A stretch of 64,000 nucleotides of DNA, taken from contig OY754467.1 in the NCBI GenBank assembly GCA_963575645.1, positions 2,666,001 to 2,730,000 of the forward strand, given 5' to 3'. Positions 43,242 to 55,305 of the stretch are shown in pieces. The stretch is from Xanthostigma xanthostigma (taxonomy: Eukaryota > Arthropoda > Insecta > Raphidioptera > Raphidiidae). The translations under genes were made by a program, and so were the position numbers. Numbering within the stretch: the stretch's first letter is position 1; every line of letters starts with the position of its first letter. The notes under the pieces are model-generated. The model saw nothing but the letters and a program-made list of their open reading frames with translations. It was not told where the DNA came from and ran no database searches.

Positions 43242-45425
43242 TACTACGTGTAGTGGTGTTATCACGGTATAGAAGTGTAGCACTTGTTTTATGGATTACA
43301 CTATATTTACACAGCAATTCAATTATTATATTGTTTTTTTAAACTATTAGCTGTCAAAAATAATAAAATAAAACTGTTTATAAAAATTAAACTACTGAAC
43401 ACATTTTAGTGAATTTAAATAGGGTTCTGGTCTGATAGTAAACAAAGTGAATAAAATATAACCCAAGGCAATCCGACCAAAATTGCGATCTGTAGAGTCG
43501 TGACGTACGTACATACGTACAGACCAACCGACAACTGCTGTTTGTGATTTTCAATTACAATTTTAATAGTATTTATGAACTCGAATTGATTTAAAAATGG
43601 TTCTGTTTTATAGATTAGAATCTCCTCTTTTCAAAAAGCTTCAATTTGAATGGATTTCGTGTGAAATTAACTTAGATATAACTTCTTATATGAACGAAAG
43701 TCAGCTATGACGCACAAAGCGATAATAAAGCACATACCGCTAGTTTAGCGGTATGTGCAATAAGTTTAAGACTTCTGATTTCGTTATTTGCAGTTCAAAT
43801 GTTTCTCAGGCATGCGCAAACCGTGTTCAAATTATAACACGAACGTGTTTATATATGTTTGAAAACACGTACAGCCAGAAGCCGGGGTTGATATATATAT
43901 GTAAGAAGGTTGTGAAATTAAATTTGCCGAAACATCCGCGAGGCTTGGTGCTAAATCTCTCCCAATCACCAGTTGAAAACGATTTGACAAGAAATGTACC
44001 TTCCTTGAGATTATACCGGAGGGAGAGAATTTAAATATATCTACCAACGGGTAAATGCCGTGATCTTCCTCCAGGAGTCTTTTAGGGTTGGCGCGTTTGG
44101 TGAATCTGCGTCACCGGCACTTCCTTCCTCTCCTGTCTCCGCGCCCTACTTGCGCCACCCTTGAGCAATATGATTTTGGGGGTTGTTGAAGGTGTTAATA
44201 AGTTTTGAACCATAGCTTGACTTATAACTCGTCGGCGCCATGTTGATTAATTTTATGCAATGGCGTTGAGAACGACTTGCCTGACGGTGGTTTGGTCTTT
44301 TGCATAATTCGGTGCTGCTGAAACGCTCTATCTTGTAAAATAAATCAATGATTTTTTTCGTATTCCTCTCGAGAGGAGAAACACGATTTAAATTTAACCT
44401 TATCACTTGGATGTCGGAAATGCGTTATTTTTTCATGATAATGACACTTCTGTGAAGAATTTTTATTTTTTTTTTATTTATTGCATGTTTTAACATATAA
44501 AATCTAACAGTAAATTTCGCGGTTTTTTAGCTTTAGTAAGGTTGGCCAATTAGTAAGCTATCAAATGATGGAAAAATTCAGGCCAAAAAGTGAGAATATA
44601 TTTTTTTTAATTTTGAACTCTTAATATTCGGAAGTTTGTAAAAAGAAAATCGAAGTAGATTTTCTCGAAAATGACGCATCTCGAACCCCCAAGTGATAGC
44701 TAATTAGTCATAGTTTTTTCTCCCGAAATACGAGCAATTACCGGTCATCCTGTATATTAAAATAATTTTTTTTCAACATACACATCTATTCAAATAATAT
44801 TTTCTCTGATCTATGAAAATGGGGTTTTTTAATTTATTTTAAATCAACAAATCAAAAATGAACAATCATTTGTTTAATTATTGAATAACAATTGAAAAAA
44901 AAACACATTACCATTATGTGTGGAAGATAAGGGGAAAGAATGAAAATATTTAGTCATAGGAAAATAATACCGCTAATTTAAAATGTTTAGGTCCCAACTA
45001 GGAAATGTCAAAATCTATTCGAGTTTAGCTTTGTTTAATCTAACCGTAAAGGACACAAGCTGGATTTTTGTAAAATTCCTTTATTTTGATGTCCTAAGCA
45101 TATCCTGAGAAGTATCCTTAATTTGAAGAGTGTGATAAATTCTAGTTTTTAGCAAATATCTCTAAAATTATCAATTTTTCGTGGATATTAGTTATGAGAA
45201 AAATTGTAGTTTACAAAATTCTACACAAAAAAGGTCTCTGGACATTTTTTTCTTCAAGCAATCGTTTTTATGTTACTATGTTTCCTTCGAATTTTTTTCT
45301 TATATGCTCGTGTCACAAATAAATTATTCAAACTTTACTCGATTATTTGAGACATGTCGACGTACCGATTCTAAAACTTTTAAATCCGAGAATATCGCTA
45401 CAAAAACATTCATTTACACCGAAAA
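43242..45425. other. Unassigned 2.2-kb stretch
   Basis: Holds the hairpin listed next, a GC-rich patch at 44045-44160 (CGTCACCGGCACTTCCTTCC) and a MITE-like right end near 44756 (CGGTCATCCTGTATA). Several short frames lack motifs. Confidence 0.35.
43730..43758. repeat. Perfect 13-bp hairpin with 3-nt loop
   Basis: GCACATACCGCTA, GTT, TAGCGGTATGTGC. It stands alone in the window with no copy elsewhere. Confidence 0.7.
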
Positions 45426-45429
45426 AAAA

Positions 45430-46085
45430 TTGGTTGTCTGTAAAGTCGGTTTACGGACGATAGTTTTACGTGATAACGTATTCCGTAATACATAACCTAA
45501 ACCTCCCAAAATTTGGTTTCAATCCGCTTATCCTTGGTGTCGGAATGATAAGAAATGTCAAAAGTGACGTTTGCAACTGTCAAAGTATTATGTTCTAATA
45601 AAAATTAGTTATTCCAATACTTAACTTAGAAGGCGTTGCATTTCACAAAATACTAATGTCAAAAAATTGAATTAAACATTAGAAATGCAGCCGTTTTCAT
45701 GTTAAGACAAGACATACGTTATCTTCTAATTTCCATGTACGGCAAACAAAGACGACCGACCGCGTCGCGTCATGCATTAGACAACATTGCATTTATACAG
45801 CTATTTTTCTATATAAATTTGTATAAAAAAACTGTTTAGGCAAATTCTGTTATACGAAATCTATGTAAAATGTTCTCCTCTTTCGTTTAAGACTGGTTTC
45901 AAACCGATCTGATTTAAATTGAGCGAGAAATTAGCAAAAAGCACGCACAGGGTCAGGCGGAACGTTACGCATTACGAACGTTAGGATTTAGGAACGTTAC
46001 ACTTTTTCGTGCATGCAGCCGGTGTTTTATCAATTTATAAGATTGGTGATTCATCAATTTATAAGACGTTATCACGTCAAAAACT
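45430..46085 (+). mobile_element. Repeat family I, copy 4
   Basis: About 656 bp, TTGGTTGTCTGTAAAGTCGG to ACGTTATCACGTCAAAAAC, with very high similarity to the 19.7-kb copy throughout. Confidence 0.65.
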
Positions 46086-46650
46086 CATAATACAGCGGCG
46101 CCGCCCTTGTTTAAAATAGCAAACCGCGTGCACTGACGCAGAGAAAAGCGCCGACTTTCCAAATGGCTCGGATACAGCGTGAGTGAATCTCTCTTAGTTA
46201 GATTATACCAATTTGTGGTTTCCAAGCTTTTGGCGCTTTATGCTTCCCGTCTCTCTCGCCGCTAACTTCAACTGTCTACTGCAACATTGGCACAGTTCGC
46301 CACGAGAACGATCACAGTCTCCGTAGATTGCCGATCGATTTCAGTCGTTACAATTATCGATCGATCGATAAACGTGAGTCACAATGACCGGTCAATTGCC
46401 TCTTCAACTTTTCCCGACCGGAGGACTGATTGTAATTGAATTGGGAACGAAGCACCGGTGTTTTTAATTCGACTGTTGTGTTTGAACTGTCGGTGAATAC
46501 CGGTTACTCGAGCGAAGGGGTTATTCGACTTGATTGTCAGAAACTTGCGATGTTAATTCAACAGTTACCTAGTAGTTATGATGCGATATTTGTATCGTGT
46601 TGTTTCTGTTCTAACTCTCTTCAACTACCCATTTGATCTAAATTGTTAAA
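46086..46650 (+). promoter_or_regulatory. GC-richer region with a possible core promoter
   Basis: TCAGTC at 46341-46346 fits the arthropod initiator. Counting its A (46343) as +1, AAACGTG lies at +28 to +34, the position of the downstream promoter element (RGWCGTG). TATCGATCGATCGATA between them resembles DRE sites. A start codon in good context (ACAATGA) at 46384 opens only 27 codons, beginning MTGQLPLQLFPTGG. The region is not repeated in the window. A first exon or an alternative promoter is possible but not shown. Confidence 0.35.
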
Positions 46651-46794
46651 TTATGTTTTTAGTTGTAAATGCAGTTTTGCCACAACGCTCATTTAAGGTG
46701 GCGTTTAAATTTGTGCTTCAAATTCGGCGCGAGTTCGAAAATCATTGTTCGTCGTCTATCTTTCCTTGTCCTGGTAACCTTTTCGTTTAATACA

Positions 46795-46830
46795 GTGATT
46801 CCCAAAATGGTCTATAAATGTGACCTATAT
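46795..46830 (+). repeat. hAT-like left-end fragment
   Basis: CAGTGATTCCCAAAATGGTC plus TAT, identical to the start of the element at 46986. Confidence 0.5.
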
Positions 46831-46985
46831 TCTACACTCAATTAATTGTTAATTAATCACGTAAAACCATATTTCAGTAATTTTCCTTAAAATATTAACA
46901 ACAATAGATAGATAGATTATAGATTATAGACGCTTAACATTTCAGATAATGTGTGCATTAGAGAACATATACAAATCGACTAAGG

Positions 46986-47522
46986 CAGTGATTCCCAAAA
47001 TGGTCTATATCGACCCCTAGCGGTCGACGACAACTTGCAAGGGGTCAATGTCAGCGGGAAAAAAAATTGGGGGTTCATGAAATGAAAATGGGGGTCAACG
47101 ATAGTGAATCTCCTTTAAAAAAAAGAAACAAACTGGACATCGTTAACCGAAGAGATTTAAGATTAAATCTAATTAAATTGATGCCAAATGTTGAAAATTT
47201 ATTATTAAAGCGTCAGGTTCAACCCTCACACTAAAAGCATTTATTTTTTGCTTAGTTATTTTATGTAACAGAAAGTAAATTTTAATTTGATTCGTTTAAT
47301 TTGAATCTAATTAATAAATGTATAAAACTTAACATTTCACACTACATTTCACTACCGTTATAAATTTAAATTGTTCAAAGTGAGTAGCACTATACCGGTT
47401 GTCAAAAATACATTTGAAATTAATGAATTTGCAAAAAATCAATATCAGATACGCAGGGGGTCTACCCAAAACCGAAAAACATGGCAAGTGGTCTACGAGA
47501 CAAGAAAGTTTGGGAACCTCTG
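46986..47522. mobile_element. hAT-like element
   Basis: 537 bp. Left CAGTGATTCCCAAAATGG, right (inverted) CAGAGGTTCCCAAACTTTC, with subterminal GGGGTC-type words. The expected 8-bp duplication is not visible, so it is old or one end is misread. No transposase frame. Confidence 0.5.
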
Positions 47523-48536
47523 GTTTTATAGTTTTAATGCCCATATTTACCGAACGCTATTAAAGATAGAAGTTACTAATCTTGGAACTATTTATTAGAA
47601 TAATATTTACTTTCAATTCACCAAGTAAATTATCAGGTAGAAAAGTTAATTAAAGAATATACTCTGCACAATACTCCTTGCTCTTTTTATTGAATATTTT
47701 GACGTTCACCCAAAAATCCAAACAAAGTTTCACAAAATAATAATGTTTTATCCTAACCCAATTGCACTCAAAACTTCCACTAACCTTAATGTTCTTCACA
47801 AAAGGTTAATAAGCAACACATAAATAAATTCACAAGAGCAACTGTAGATATAATAAAAATTTTATAGGTAAGGTATTAAGATCTATATGGCGGCCATTAT
47901 GATTTTATCAGGCGAATAAATATTTATCTCTGGAAGACAGAATAGATTTGTACCTTTAATAAACATAGGTAATTATGGTTGGTAATTAAATTATCGCTAT
48001 TTATTTGGAGGAATATAAAATTTTCATATACGGTTACATTAGAAAATATTCGAGAAGAACGTTATCCCGGTAGGCTGAAAATTATCGAGTTCTACTCAAG
48101 GTTAGTGATACAGAGGTTACCTCGTTCCGTTGAATACTATACATCGGATCCGTCAATTGATGTTGCGCGATTGATAGAAATATTCATACGGTCTGCCGGC
48201 CGACGTCATTCGTGGAACGAAGTCACCTGTGTATCTACAAACCTTGAATTCTACTGTATATTGCGTTGCGTGGCCACAAAACTGTATTTAAACACGCTTG
48301 TTTGTGTGTTATTTTAAAATTGTTCCTCGTGTTGTGCGGGATATGTGTGTAGCAGATCGACGCGACGCCGGCGTCTGGTATCCTCTGTGTCCACACAAAG
48401 CTATTTGAGGTTTTGTGGCACACCGTGCGCGGCTCGCGTGCACCTCTCTTCTATGGGGCGGGAGGGGGAGTAGATCGTTGTCCTTGTCCACTGGTTTGGC
48501 CAACAATGTTTTGTCGGTTTCGTAAAACAATTTATA
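47523..48536. other. Unassigned 1-kb stretch
   Basis: A 112-codon plus frame (47979-48317) has no recognised motif. 48330-48500 is GC-richer. Nothing assigned. Confidence 0.35.
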
Positions 48537-48986
48537 CAGGGTGAGTTTTAAGTTGATGCTTTATTTTTTACAGCGTGTAAAAATCAAATAGACGAGCAAA
48601 TATTTCAAATAGTTTTTTTATCAAAACTCAAAAATAAGAGAGAAACAGCTTTTCGAAGTTTAAATAAATTTTATTAAATTTTCTTTAATTTTGAGGTCGG
48701 TCCTGGGGTTATATTATGTCACTATGGAAATAAGTTGTTGTTATCAAGTATGTTGGTGCTTATTTGAAACTGACATGTGTAATAATAACATATTTCCATA
48801 GTGACATAATATAACCCCAGGACCGACCTCAAAATTAAAGAAAATTTAATAAAATTTATTTAAACTTCGAAAGGCTGTTTCTCTCTTATTTTTGAGTTTT
48901 GATAAAAAAACTATTTGAAATATTTGCTCGTCTATTTGATTTTTACACGCTGTAAAAAATAAAGCATCAACTTAAAACTCACCCTG
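48537..48986. mobile_element. TA-flanked foldback MITE P, copy 2
   Basis: 450 bp, with nearly perfect arms of about 200 bp (48537-48737, 48780-48986) and ends CAGGGTGAGTTTTAAGTTG, flanked by TA. The stem includes ACAGCGTGTAAAAATCAAAT and GAGGTCGGTCCTGGGGTTAT. Confidence 0.8.
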
Positions 48987-49145
48987 TATATGTCTTGTAG
49001 TGATGAAATTTTTTATCGAATGCGAATATTCAGTTTTCAAATCTAGCGTCGTTTGTACAGGGTTAGAATTGGCCACGCAAGTCGCTCGCGCGGTAGTCGT
49101 TCTGCGTACTAGGTTGATTATTTATTTAAGTCTTATAGCTTTATA

Positions 49146-49438
49146 CAGTTGAACCTATTTATAAGTTGAACGTCGATAAGTCAAAAATCCCAAAACCTCC
49201 ATTACTCGAAATCTCAACCCACTACTAGGTCGAAATAATCAGCGGGTCCCTACAAGCCATTTTGGTACATATTTTCTCTCCATAACTCGAAATGATAAAT
49301 TGAACATAAATTAGTTGGAAATTGGAATGAATCTTTACCTCTACAAGTCGAATATTTCCTTACAAAATCCGCCTAAGTTGAAAACTCTACGAATTTTTTG
49401 GCGTCTTCTTCGAAGTTCGACTTACAGAGGTTCTGCTG
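49146..49438. mobile_element. Tigger/pogo-like MITE (copy T4)
   Basis: 293 bp. CAGTTGAACCTATTTATAAG at the left pairs with the inverted CAGCAGAACCTCTGTAAGTC at the right, with AAGTCGAA-type words inside. TA is present only on the left. Confidence 0.6.
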
Positions 49439-49858
49439 AACCCAATGTTAAAGTAAAGGGTGATAAAAGATATGTTTGCAAGGAGTTACTTTAGCGAAAA
49501 ACTTACTTTTCAAAAAAGTAGTAATAATTAAATTTGATTATAATTATTATCAGTTCCTCAAAGTTATTGTTTAGTCTGAAACTTACTGTTAATTTTTGTT
49601 GTAATGAAATTGTTGTTTATAAAAGTATTGTATAATAGAAATAAAATATATTTACATTTTCAATTATAACAAAAAAACGGGTAGCAGTGCAAAACCCTTC
49701 CGTTGAAATAGTTCACTATTGGGATTTTACATTCTGTTAGTATTACTATGCGTATATATGAAAAATGGAGGAATCGACTTTACATTTGGCCAAACTTCGT
49801 CCATATGTCAAATCTCAACATTTTTAAATATCTATTAATTTCTGTGAACTCGTATTTA
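49439..49858. other. Unassigned spacer
   Basis: AT-rich. Nothing recognised. Confidence 0.3.
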
Positions 49859-49862
49859 TTAA

Positions 49863-50568
49863 GGAGGTTGATGCGTTACAATCCCAATCAAAAGTAAGTC
49901 GAATTCTAAAGGGGGAACTTTTCCATAATAAAATTTTACAAAAAGTTAAGTCGATGATACCAATAAATTATTGTCATAAAGGCATAAATAAATAATTTTT
50001 TTTAATATTAATTATTTCAGTATTTTACTTAATGGACTAACTTTTGAATTTTTTGTACAAAGTTAGGTTAGAAAAAATAAATTTATATAAATATCTGTAT
50101 TTGCTTCATATTTTTTGCAGTAAATAATTAAAAAAGGGAACTAGAAGTAATAAAAAATAAAATTAAATAATTCAAAACTTGAAAATGCAGTTAAAATTGT
50201 GAAAATTGTCAAGAATAAAAGTCCATAATCGAAAAGTGTTAAGGTTTAATATTTTTTTTTATTGATTAAAAGTCTCCTAATTAAATTGGAAAAAATATTA
50301 AAAATGCGTAAGACATCGATGCTTTACATAGTTAGTTTTCGGAACTGCTGACATTATTTGGTTATTTGCAAAAAATTAAAATGTACCGTTTGCATGCTAG
50401 GTTGACATATTTTCCATAAGACTACATGTAAAAGTTTTTTTAAATTTTTAACTTTATAAATCCCCTAATGATTTTGGATTTTTTACAGAAAATTTTGTCA
50501 AAAAAATCTATTAAAAAAAACTTTATTTCAGATTTTTTTCATTATCTTCGGAAAACGGCTCAACCTCC
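49863..50568 (+). mobile_element. MITE family B, copy 3
   Basis: 706 bp. GGAGGTTGATGCGTTACAA to the inverted GGAGGTTGAGCCGTTTTCCG, with TTAA at left and ATAA at right. Seven bases separate it from the Helitron C fragment that follows. Confidence 0.75.
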
Positions 50569-50575
50569 ATAAGGA

Positions 50576-50700
50576 CTAGCGGTCCCGCCCGGTTTCACGC
50601 GGGTGCAAAATAACGAATGGGGGGAGGGACATGAGTACACACATTCATCTTAGTTTACCGAGATGCATGTCCTAATTTCATGATGATCGGGGCTGTTAGC
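50576..50700 (-). repeat. Helitron family C, 3'-end fragment (copy 4)
   Basis: CTAG, CGGTCCCGCCCGGTTTCACG and the ATGAGTACACACATTCATC block only. tRNA and 5' end are absent. Confidence 0.7.
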
Positions 50701-51154
50701 ACTGGATTGGCGTGGCAATTGTGGAAATTTAGTCTTTCAAGGCGTGGAAAGTTGCGTAATTCGAGTAATGTCAATAGTATACTTGCCTGTATACTATGTA
50801 TACGCAAATACGCTAATCATTCAACAAATTATAAATAAAATACACATATTAAATTCGCGACGGTAATTTAATATATTCTTATATCTCTGTATACACATAT
50901 TATAATATGTAATTAAAAATATGATCATGAATTTTAATATAAATAATTGAAATCACATGATCTGCACATGTGATATTAATAAAATTCGTTCGTTACACAT
51001 CTACACTGACAAACACGTACATAATATATAATAATTATTAATTATGTATATAAAACAGATCGGATGTGCGGAAAACTGCAAGCAAAAATTAAATGTTTTT
51101 AATATTAATTGCGATTCGAAAATTATGATGCCATGGGAAAAATTGAAATCAATA
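50701..51154. other. Unassigned AT-rich spacer
   Basis: No gene or repeat recognised. Confidence 0.3.
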
Positions 51155-51563
51155 ATAATAATAATGCGTTTAACATCCGATTCTCGTCATAACAGACGCC
51201 ATTCGCACCATTACTGTTTTCTATTTATCACTTTTCACGTTATTTTCTACATTTTTAAACTTCCACTTAATTAATAGCAATGGGCGAAGGAAGGTATTTT
51301 AGTACATTCGGATAAGGTAGGCAAATTTTGAGCACAGGAGTTTGACAGGTAATCGACCATGGCCTTGAATAAGAAACCATCTCGATATTTATCTGGAATT
51401 ATTGACGGAAACCATGCAAAACCTCAGATGGCCGGTACAGGAATAACCGTTTCTCGGCGAGAGGCGGCAGGAAAAGTTCCGGTCACATCTGCCCCCGCCG
51501 GGATTTGAACCCGGTGCCTCCCGAATGCGAGTCTAGAGCTCTCACCACTACGCCACCCCACCT
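51155..51563 (-). mobile_element. tRNA-derived SINE, copy 2
   Basis: About 409 bp, colinear with copy 1. On the minus strand: GGGGTGGCGTAGTGGTGAGA (A box), GCACCGGGTTCAAATCCCGG (B box), then CCGAGAAACGGTTATTCC. The tail is (ATT)n, read on the plus strand as AATAATAATAATAATG. The two copies differ at many sites, so they are not recent. Confidence 0.8.
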
Positions 51564-51587
51564 CAAGTATCAACAACGAATAAAGCC

Positions 51588-51613
51588 GCAAAACTAGCCT
51601 CGTGCGCAGCAGC
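51588..51613 (-). repeat. Family E solo end
   Basis: AACTAGCCTCGTGCGCAGC is the inverted family E terminus with two changes. Confidence 0.45.
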
Positions 51614-52098
51614 TTTGAAGTCCTACTTCTGAAAGAGATATCAGAGGTGGGACTCCTATTGGTTTTTTAGAAATGATTTTACAGTTTAAGCGGCAAATAA
51701 TCTGGGCGAAGTTAGACATTTTGTGAATTGATGAGTCAGGTGATGAATCTGGACGATTCGTTTATGTTGTGTACATAATAATTATTAATTATATCTATAT
51801 AAAATGAATTATGACGTCAATAATACTTTACCTTGGTTGGATATTATATCTGCTCGTAATTTTTATAAATAAAATATATAAACAAAACTATAAGATACAC
51901 CGCATGTGTTCAAAACCAGAGATGGATTTTCGTTATATTTTTTTATTTAATGAATGCGGGGACAAAACAAATCACTTTCTCTAAAGGCTAAACAATTAAA
52001 TATTATTTATTATGTTGAATATTATCTCGAGAATAAAAAAAATGTACTCAGTACTCTCAAAAGCATGTGTATAAACATTCTTAATCGAATACGATGAC
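51614..52098. other. Unassigned spacer
   Basis: Nothing recognised. Confidence 0.3.
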
Positions 52099-52402
52099 AG
52101 TCACACATAACCTAAAAACTCAAGAACTTTCAGAGCATTTAGAATCGAATACGATGCACATAACCTTAAAACATTTTGACAACTGACAAAGGAGACAAAA
52201 ATGTACCTTCCACTACAGAGAGAGAGAGAGAGAGAGAGAGACGCTCAACATCAACCAGTCACACATAACCTTAAAACTCAAAATATTTTAGAGCTTTTAG
52301 AATCGAATGCGTTGCACATAACCTTAAAACATTGTGACAGCTGACAAAGGAGACAAGAATGTATCTTCCAGTAGAGAAAGAGAGAGAGAGACGCTCAACA
52401 TC
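52099..52402 (+). repeat. Two-unit tandem duplication carrying (GA)n
   Basis: CAGTCACACATAACC begins each unit (about 52099 and 52257). Both contain GCACATAACCTTAAAACATT, TGACAAAGGAGACAA and a GA run, then ACGCTCAACATCAAC. The first GA run is longer (52216-52241) than the second. Confidence 0.75.
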
Positions 52403-52611
52403 AACGTATATCCTGATAGTGGAGATTTGCGTCACATATCGTGACATATTCCCGAGTTACTCTAACAGAAATTTGAGGAAACGGGAAGGAAAATGTTTAC
52501 GCGTCAAAAACAAAAAAATCATTCCGATTGACTATCTATAAAGTTTAAAGATAGAGCATTCAAAATGTCATCTTTTTTGTACAAAAATTAAGGTTTTCTA
52601 AAAATTAATAA

Positions 52612-52747
52612 GTTTAACTTTTATGCGCCTGGTGCGAGCTGCTATAACTGCGGCCTTGAAAAATGTTCTAACCTTAAAACTTGGTCCTGGTCTGTTCATT
52701 TCTGCGCCCATCCGCCATGCTTGGGCACCTCCCTTGCTACGACACCA
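52612..52747 (-). mobile_element. LTR-retrotransposon leader with primer-binding site
   Basis: Two bases after the LTR end, the minus strand reads TGGTGTCGTAGCAAGGG. TGG at this spot is the hallmark of a primer-binding site, and TGGTGTC fits the 3' end of a leucine-type tRNA. About 115 bp of leader may follow. No gag frame was seen, so the body is lost. Confidence 0.5.
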
Positions 52748-52749
52748 AT

Positions 52750-53159
52750 TGTTAGTGTAATTTCTGAAGAACTGTTATACATATATCCACACAAGAATAA
52801 TTATATTTATTCAACACGCGTGAGTAATATATAATTTCGGGGCTTTGCTAAATTCGGGAGAAATAATTACTTCATGTTGACGCGTAGAGTGCTAATAATG
52901 AGCCGAAACTGTACGATAATGTATTACTGCATAGTTTCTGGACCAATAGGAACGTGGTAGCGAGCCGAAACTGTACGGTAATTAATTATTACTGCATAGT
53001 TTCTGGATCAATAGGAACGCGGTAGCGATTTGTATATATGAAGACAGCATCGCAATTCAGCGAAAGTCGGGGCCATCTTGTGTGCATCGAGGGCGGTGGG
53101 TACGTCAATCAATTAAGTGATTTATTATTTTTTTCTCTCTTATCAGGGCCCCGATTACA
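52750..53159 (-). mobile_element. LTR of a retrotransposon (minus strand)
   Basis: 410 bp, TGTAATCGGGGCCC to ACACTAACA, so TG...CA. AATAAA on the minus strand lies at 52806-52811 near the 3' end, and a TATATACAAA box near 53033. It contains a 63-bp direct duplication (CCGAAACTGTACG...CCAATAGGAACG, about 52901 and 52964). The second LTR is not in the window. Confidence 0.55.
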
Positions 53160-53184
53160 TATTACTCGTGCTAGTTGAACAAAG

Positions 53185-53308
53185 TATTATGTGCGACCAT
53201 TGATCGAAGGAGAATATTCCACCCGCATGTTACCGCACTCGCTACGCTCGTGCGGCAAATTTCACGCTCATGGAATCTTCTCCTTCTCTCACTAGTCGCA
53301 CAATATAC
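53185..53308. repeat. Nested palindromic repeat
   Basis: Outer arms GTGCGAC and GAAGGAGAA with their complements at 53272-53301. The inner palindrome is CCGCAC...GTGCGG around TCGCTACGCTC. Similar CGCTCGTGCGG palindromes are widespread in arthropods. Confidence 0.6.
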
Positions 53309-54612
53309 TATTATCCCTAATTTATTTCACGTATCAGTATGAAAATAAAATTGAACTTAAACACTTGCGACTTTGTATAACAATATTAAAGTCTTCTTAG
53401 AATGTTTGAACTGCTTGATTTATCTGATACCAACCTGGAGACGCAGGGTACATATGTTTTTAATGTAATTTACTGCGGATGAAATAAAAAACCCGTTGCA
53501 GACGCAAATAAATATGGAATAAATTAATAAAAATAAATAAACTATGCAGTGTGTTTGTGTATGCTCCATAATGAATAAATATAAAGCATAAAATTCTTTT
53601 AAACTTTAGATACATCCAAATAGAAAACCCGTTTAAATAAATATAAAGAGATTAAAATAACTCATCATCAGATGAATATGTTTTTACAATGTGTTCGAAA
53701 CATATCGGCTCGCGAAAGTTTCGATTCAGACTCGCGAACTGATCGGCTCGCAAGTCGCTCGTGGAATATTGAATGACCACCACGTGAGTTGGATTTGATT
53801 GCGAGCAATGCCGACCGCCATGTTTATGCAAGGAAGCAATACACTTTTTCTCGTTTTTTCGCCGAAAAAAAAACCGAATCTGTTGAATATGCAGTCCGTA
53901 ACCAGGAGACCTAGCTTGCTTGCCGTGTTTCGAGACGGACCGTTTTCTGGCGCACGCGAGATGGCGCTGTTATCTGGGAAAACTTCGGTTAACTGGCCAC
54001 CTGTTGTTTATCTTCACAGACACTACACACATATAAGCCATGAACGTGTGTGTGTGTTACCCAGCAGCTGACGCCATATTGGTCCATGCGACAGATATCG
54101 ATCCACCGCTACGCTCGAGTTAAGTCTTCTGGTTACAGACTTCATGCTGTTGAACGTAACAGCAACACACGTAAACCAGACTGAGCCACAGCAAGTGTTT
54201 GACATAGATGACATTACGTATTTATTTTGTTGTTTAATAATATAACGTATTTAACATATGTCGCTTAATCAAATATTATTACTTTTTAATAAATAAATAT
54301 TGACAAGAATCGATGTACAATGTGTACTCGAGATTTGTTATCTGAGAAAAATATAATAATATATAAATCTCTTTGTCGCTTATCTATGAACAATATATAT
54401 TTGTGTAAATATATTTCTTTAAGTAAAGACTCGATTTTATTTTTAAACTAATTCATCGATAATTAGAATACAGTTTTTACGAGCAGAAAAGTGGGTCACG
54501 TGAAATGATTGTGTGTTAAAACTAAGAAACACTACTTAAGCTAAATCCAAATAATAGATCTTGCAAAGATCACGATCTAAGAGACAAGTAGTGTATTTAA
54601 GCATTTAATTAT
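53309..54612. other. Unassigned stretch, partly GC-rich
   Basis: 53690-54180 is GC-richer, with repeated GGCTCGCGA / CTCGCGAACTG words and a (GT) run near 54043. The 24-base block shared with 2536 lies at 54149. A 90-codon frame (53799-54071) has no motif. Possibly a regulatory region, but no core promoter pattern is clear. Confidence 0.35.
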
Positions 54613-55305
54613 TAGTCTAGTTCTCATATCCCTTTTTGATGAATTCCAGTCTTTCATCACCGAAAATTATGATCATGGTGTCATTCAATTCGGAATGACA
54701 TCTAAAAACTAGAATCTAGAATTGAAGTGGGGGACGAAAAAATTGCAAAAGTTATAAACATTTCTGCAAAAAAAAGAGGGGTATGGTTTTTTGCGATAAT
54801 CTCAAAAACTGTTGCAGATATCTGTAATCACAAAAAAAATTCTGAAAGAGCATGAAATTTCCAACAAAAAATTCCCACCCCTCGGAACTCTAGCACCAAT
54901 ATTTCTAATTTTAATTAAGCGGTGAAAATTTTTTTAAAATTTTTTTTTTATATTTTCGTGTCGTATAAAAAGTAGAAAAAAAAATTTCACCCTATTTTCA
55001 CCTCTAAATTAAAATTAGAAATGTTGATGGTATAGTTTCGGAAGGTGGGAAACTTTTGTAGGAAATTTCCTGCTCTTTCAGATTTTTTTGTGGTTTCAGA
55101 TATCTGCAACAGTTTTTGAAATATTCGCAAAAACCAAACCCCTTTTTTGTTACTGAAATGTTAATAAATTTTGCGATTTTTTCGTCCCCACTTCAAATTT
55201 TTCAAAAAGTTTCTAGATCTCATTCCGAGTCGAAAGACACCATGATCATAATTTTCGGTGAAGTAGGACTGGAATTCATCAAAACGGGACATGTGAACTA
55301 GACTA
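54613..55305. repeat. 693-bp diverged palindrome
   Basis: Arms of about 310 bp (54613-54925 and 54990-55305) share TAGTCTAGTTC, TTTGATGAATTCCAGTC, ACCGAAAATTATGATCATGG and ACTGTTGCAGATATCTG. They are clearly more diverged than the other palindromes here. An old foldback element. Confidence 0.7.

Noticed and set aside
44146-44406. 86-codon minus-strand frame with a basic product
   Set aside because: No recognised motif and no convincing acceptor or donor. It could be an exon but I cannot support it.
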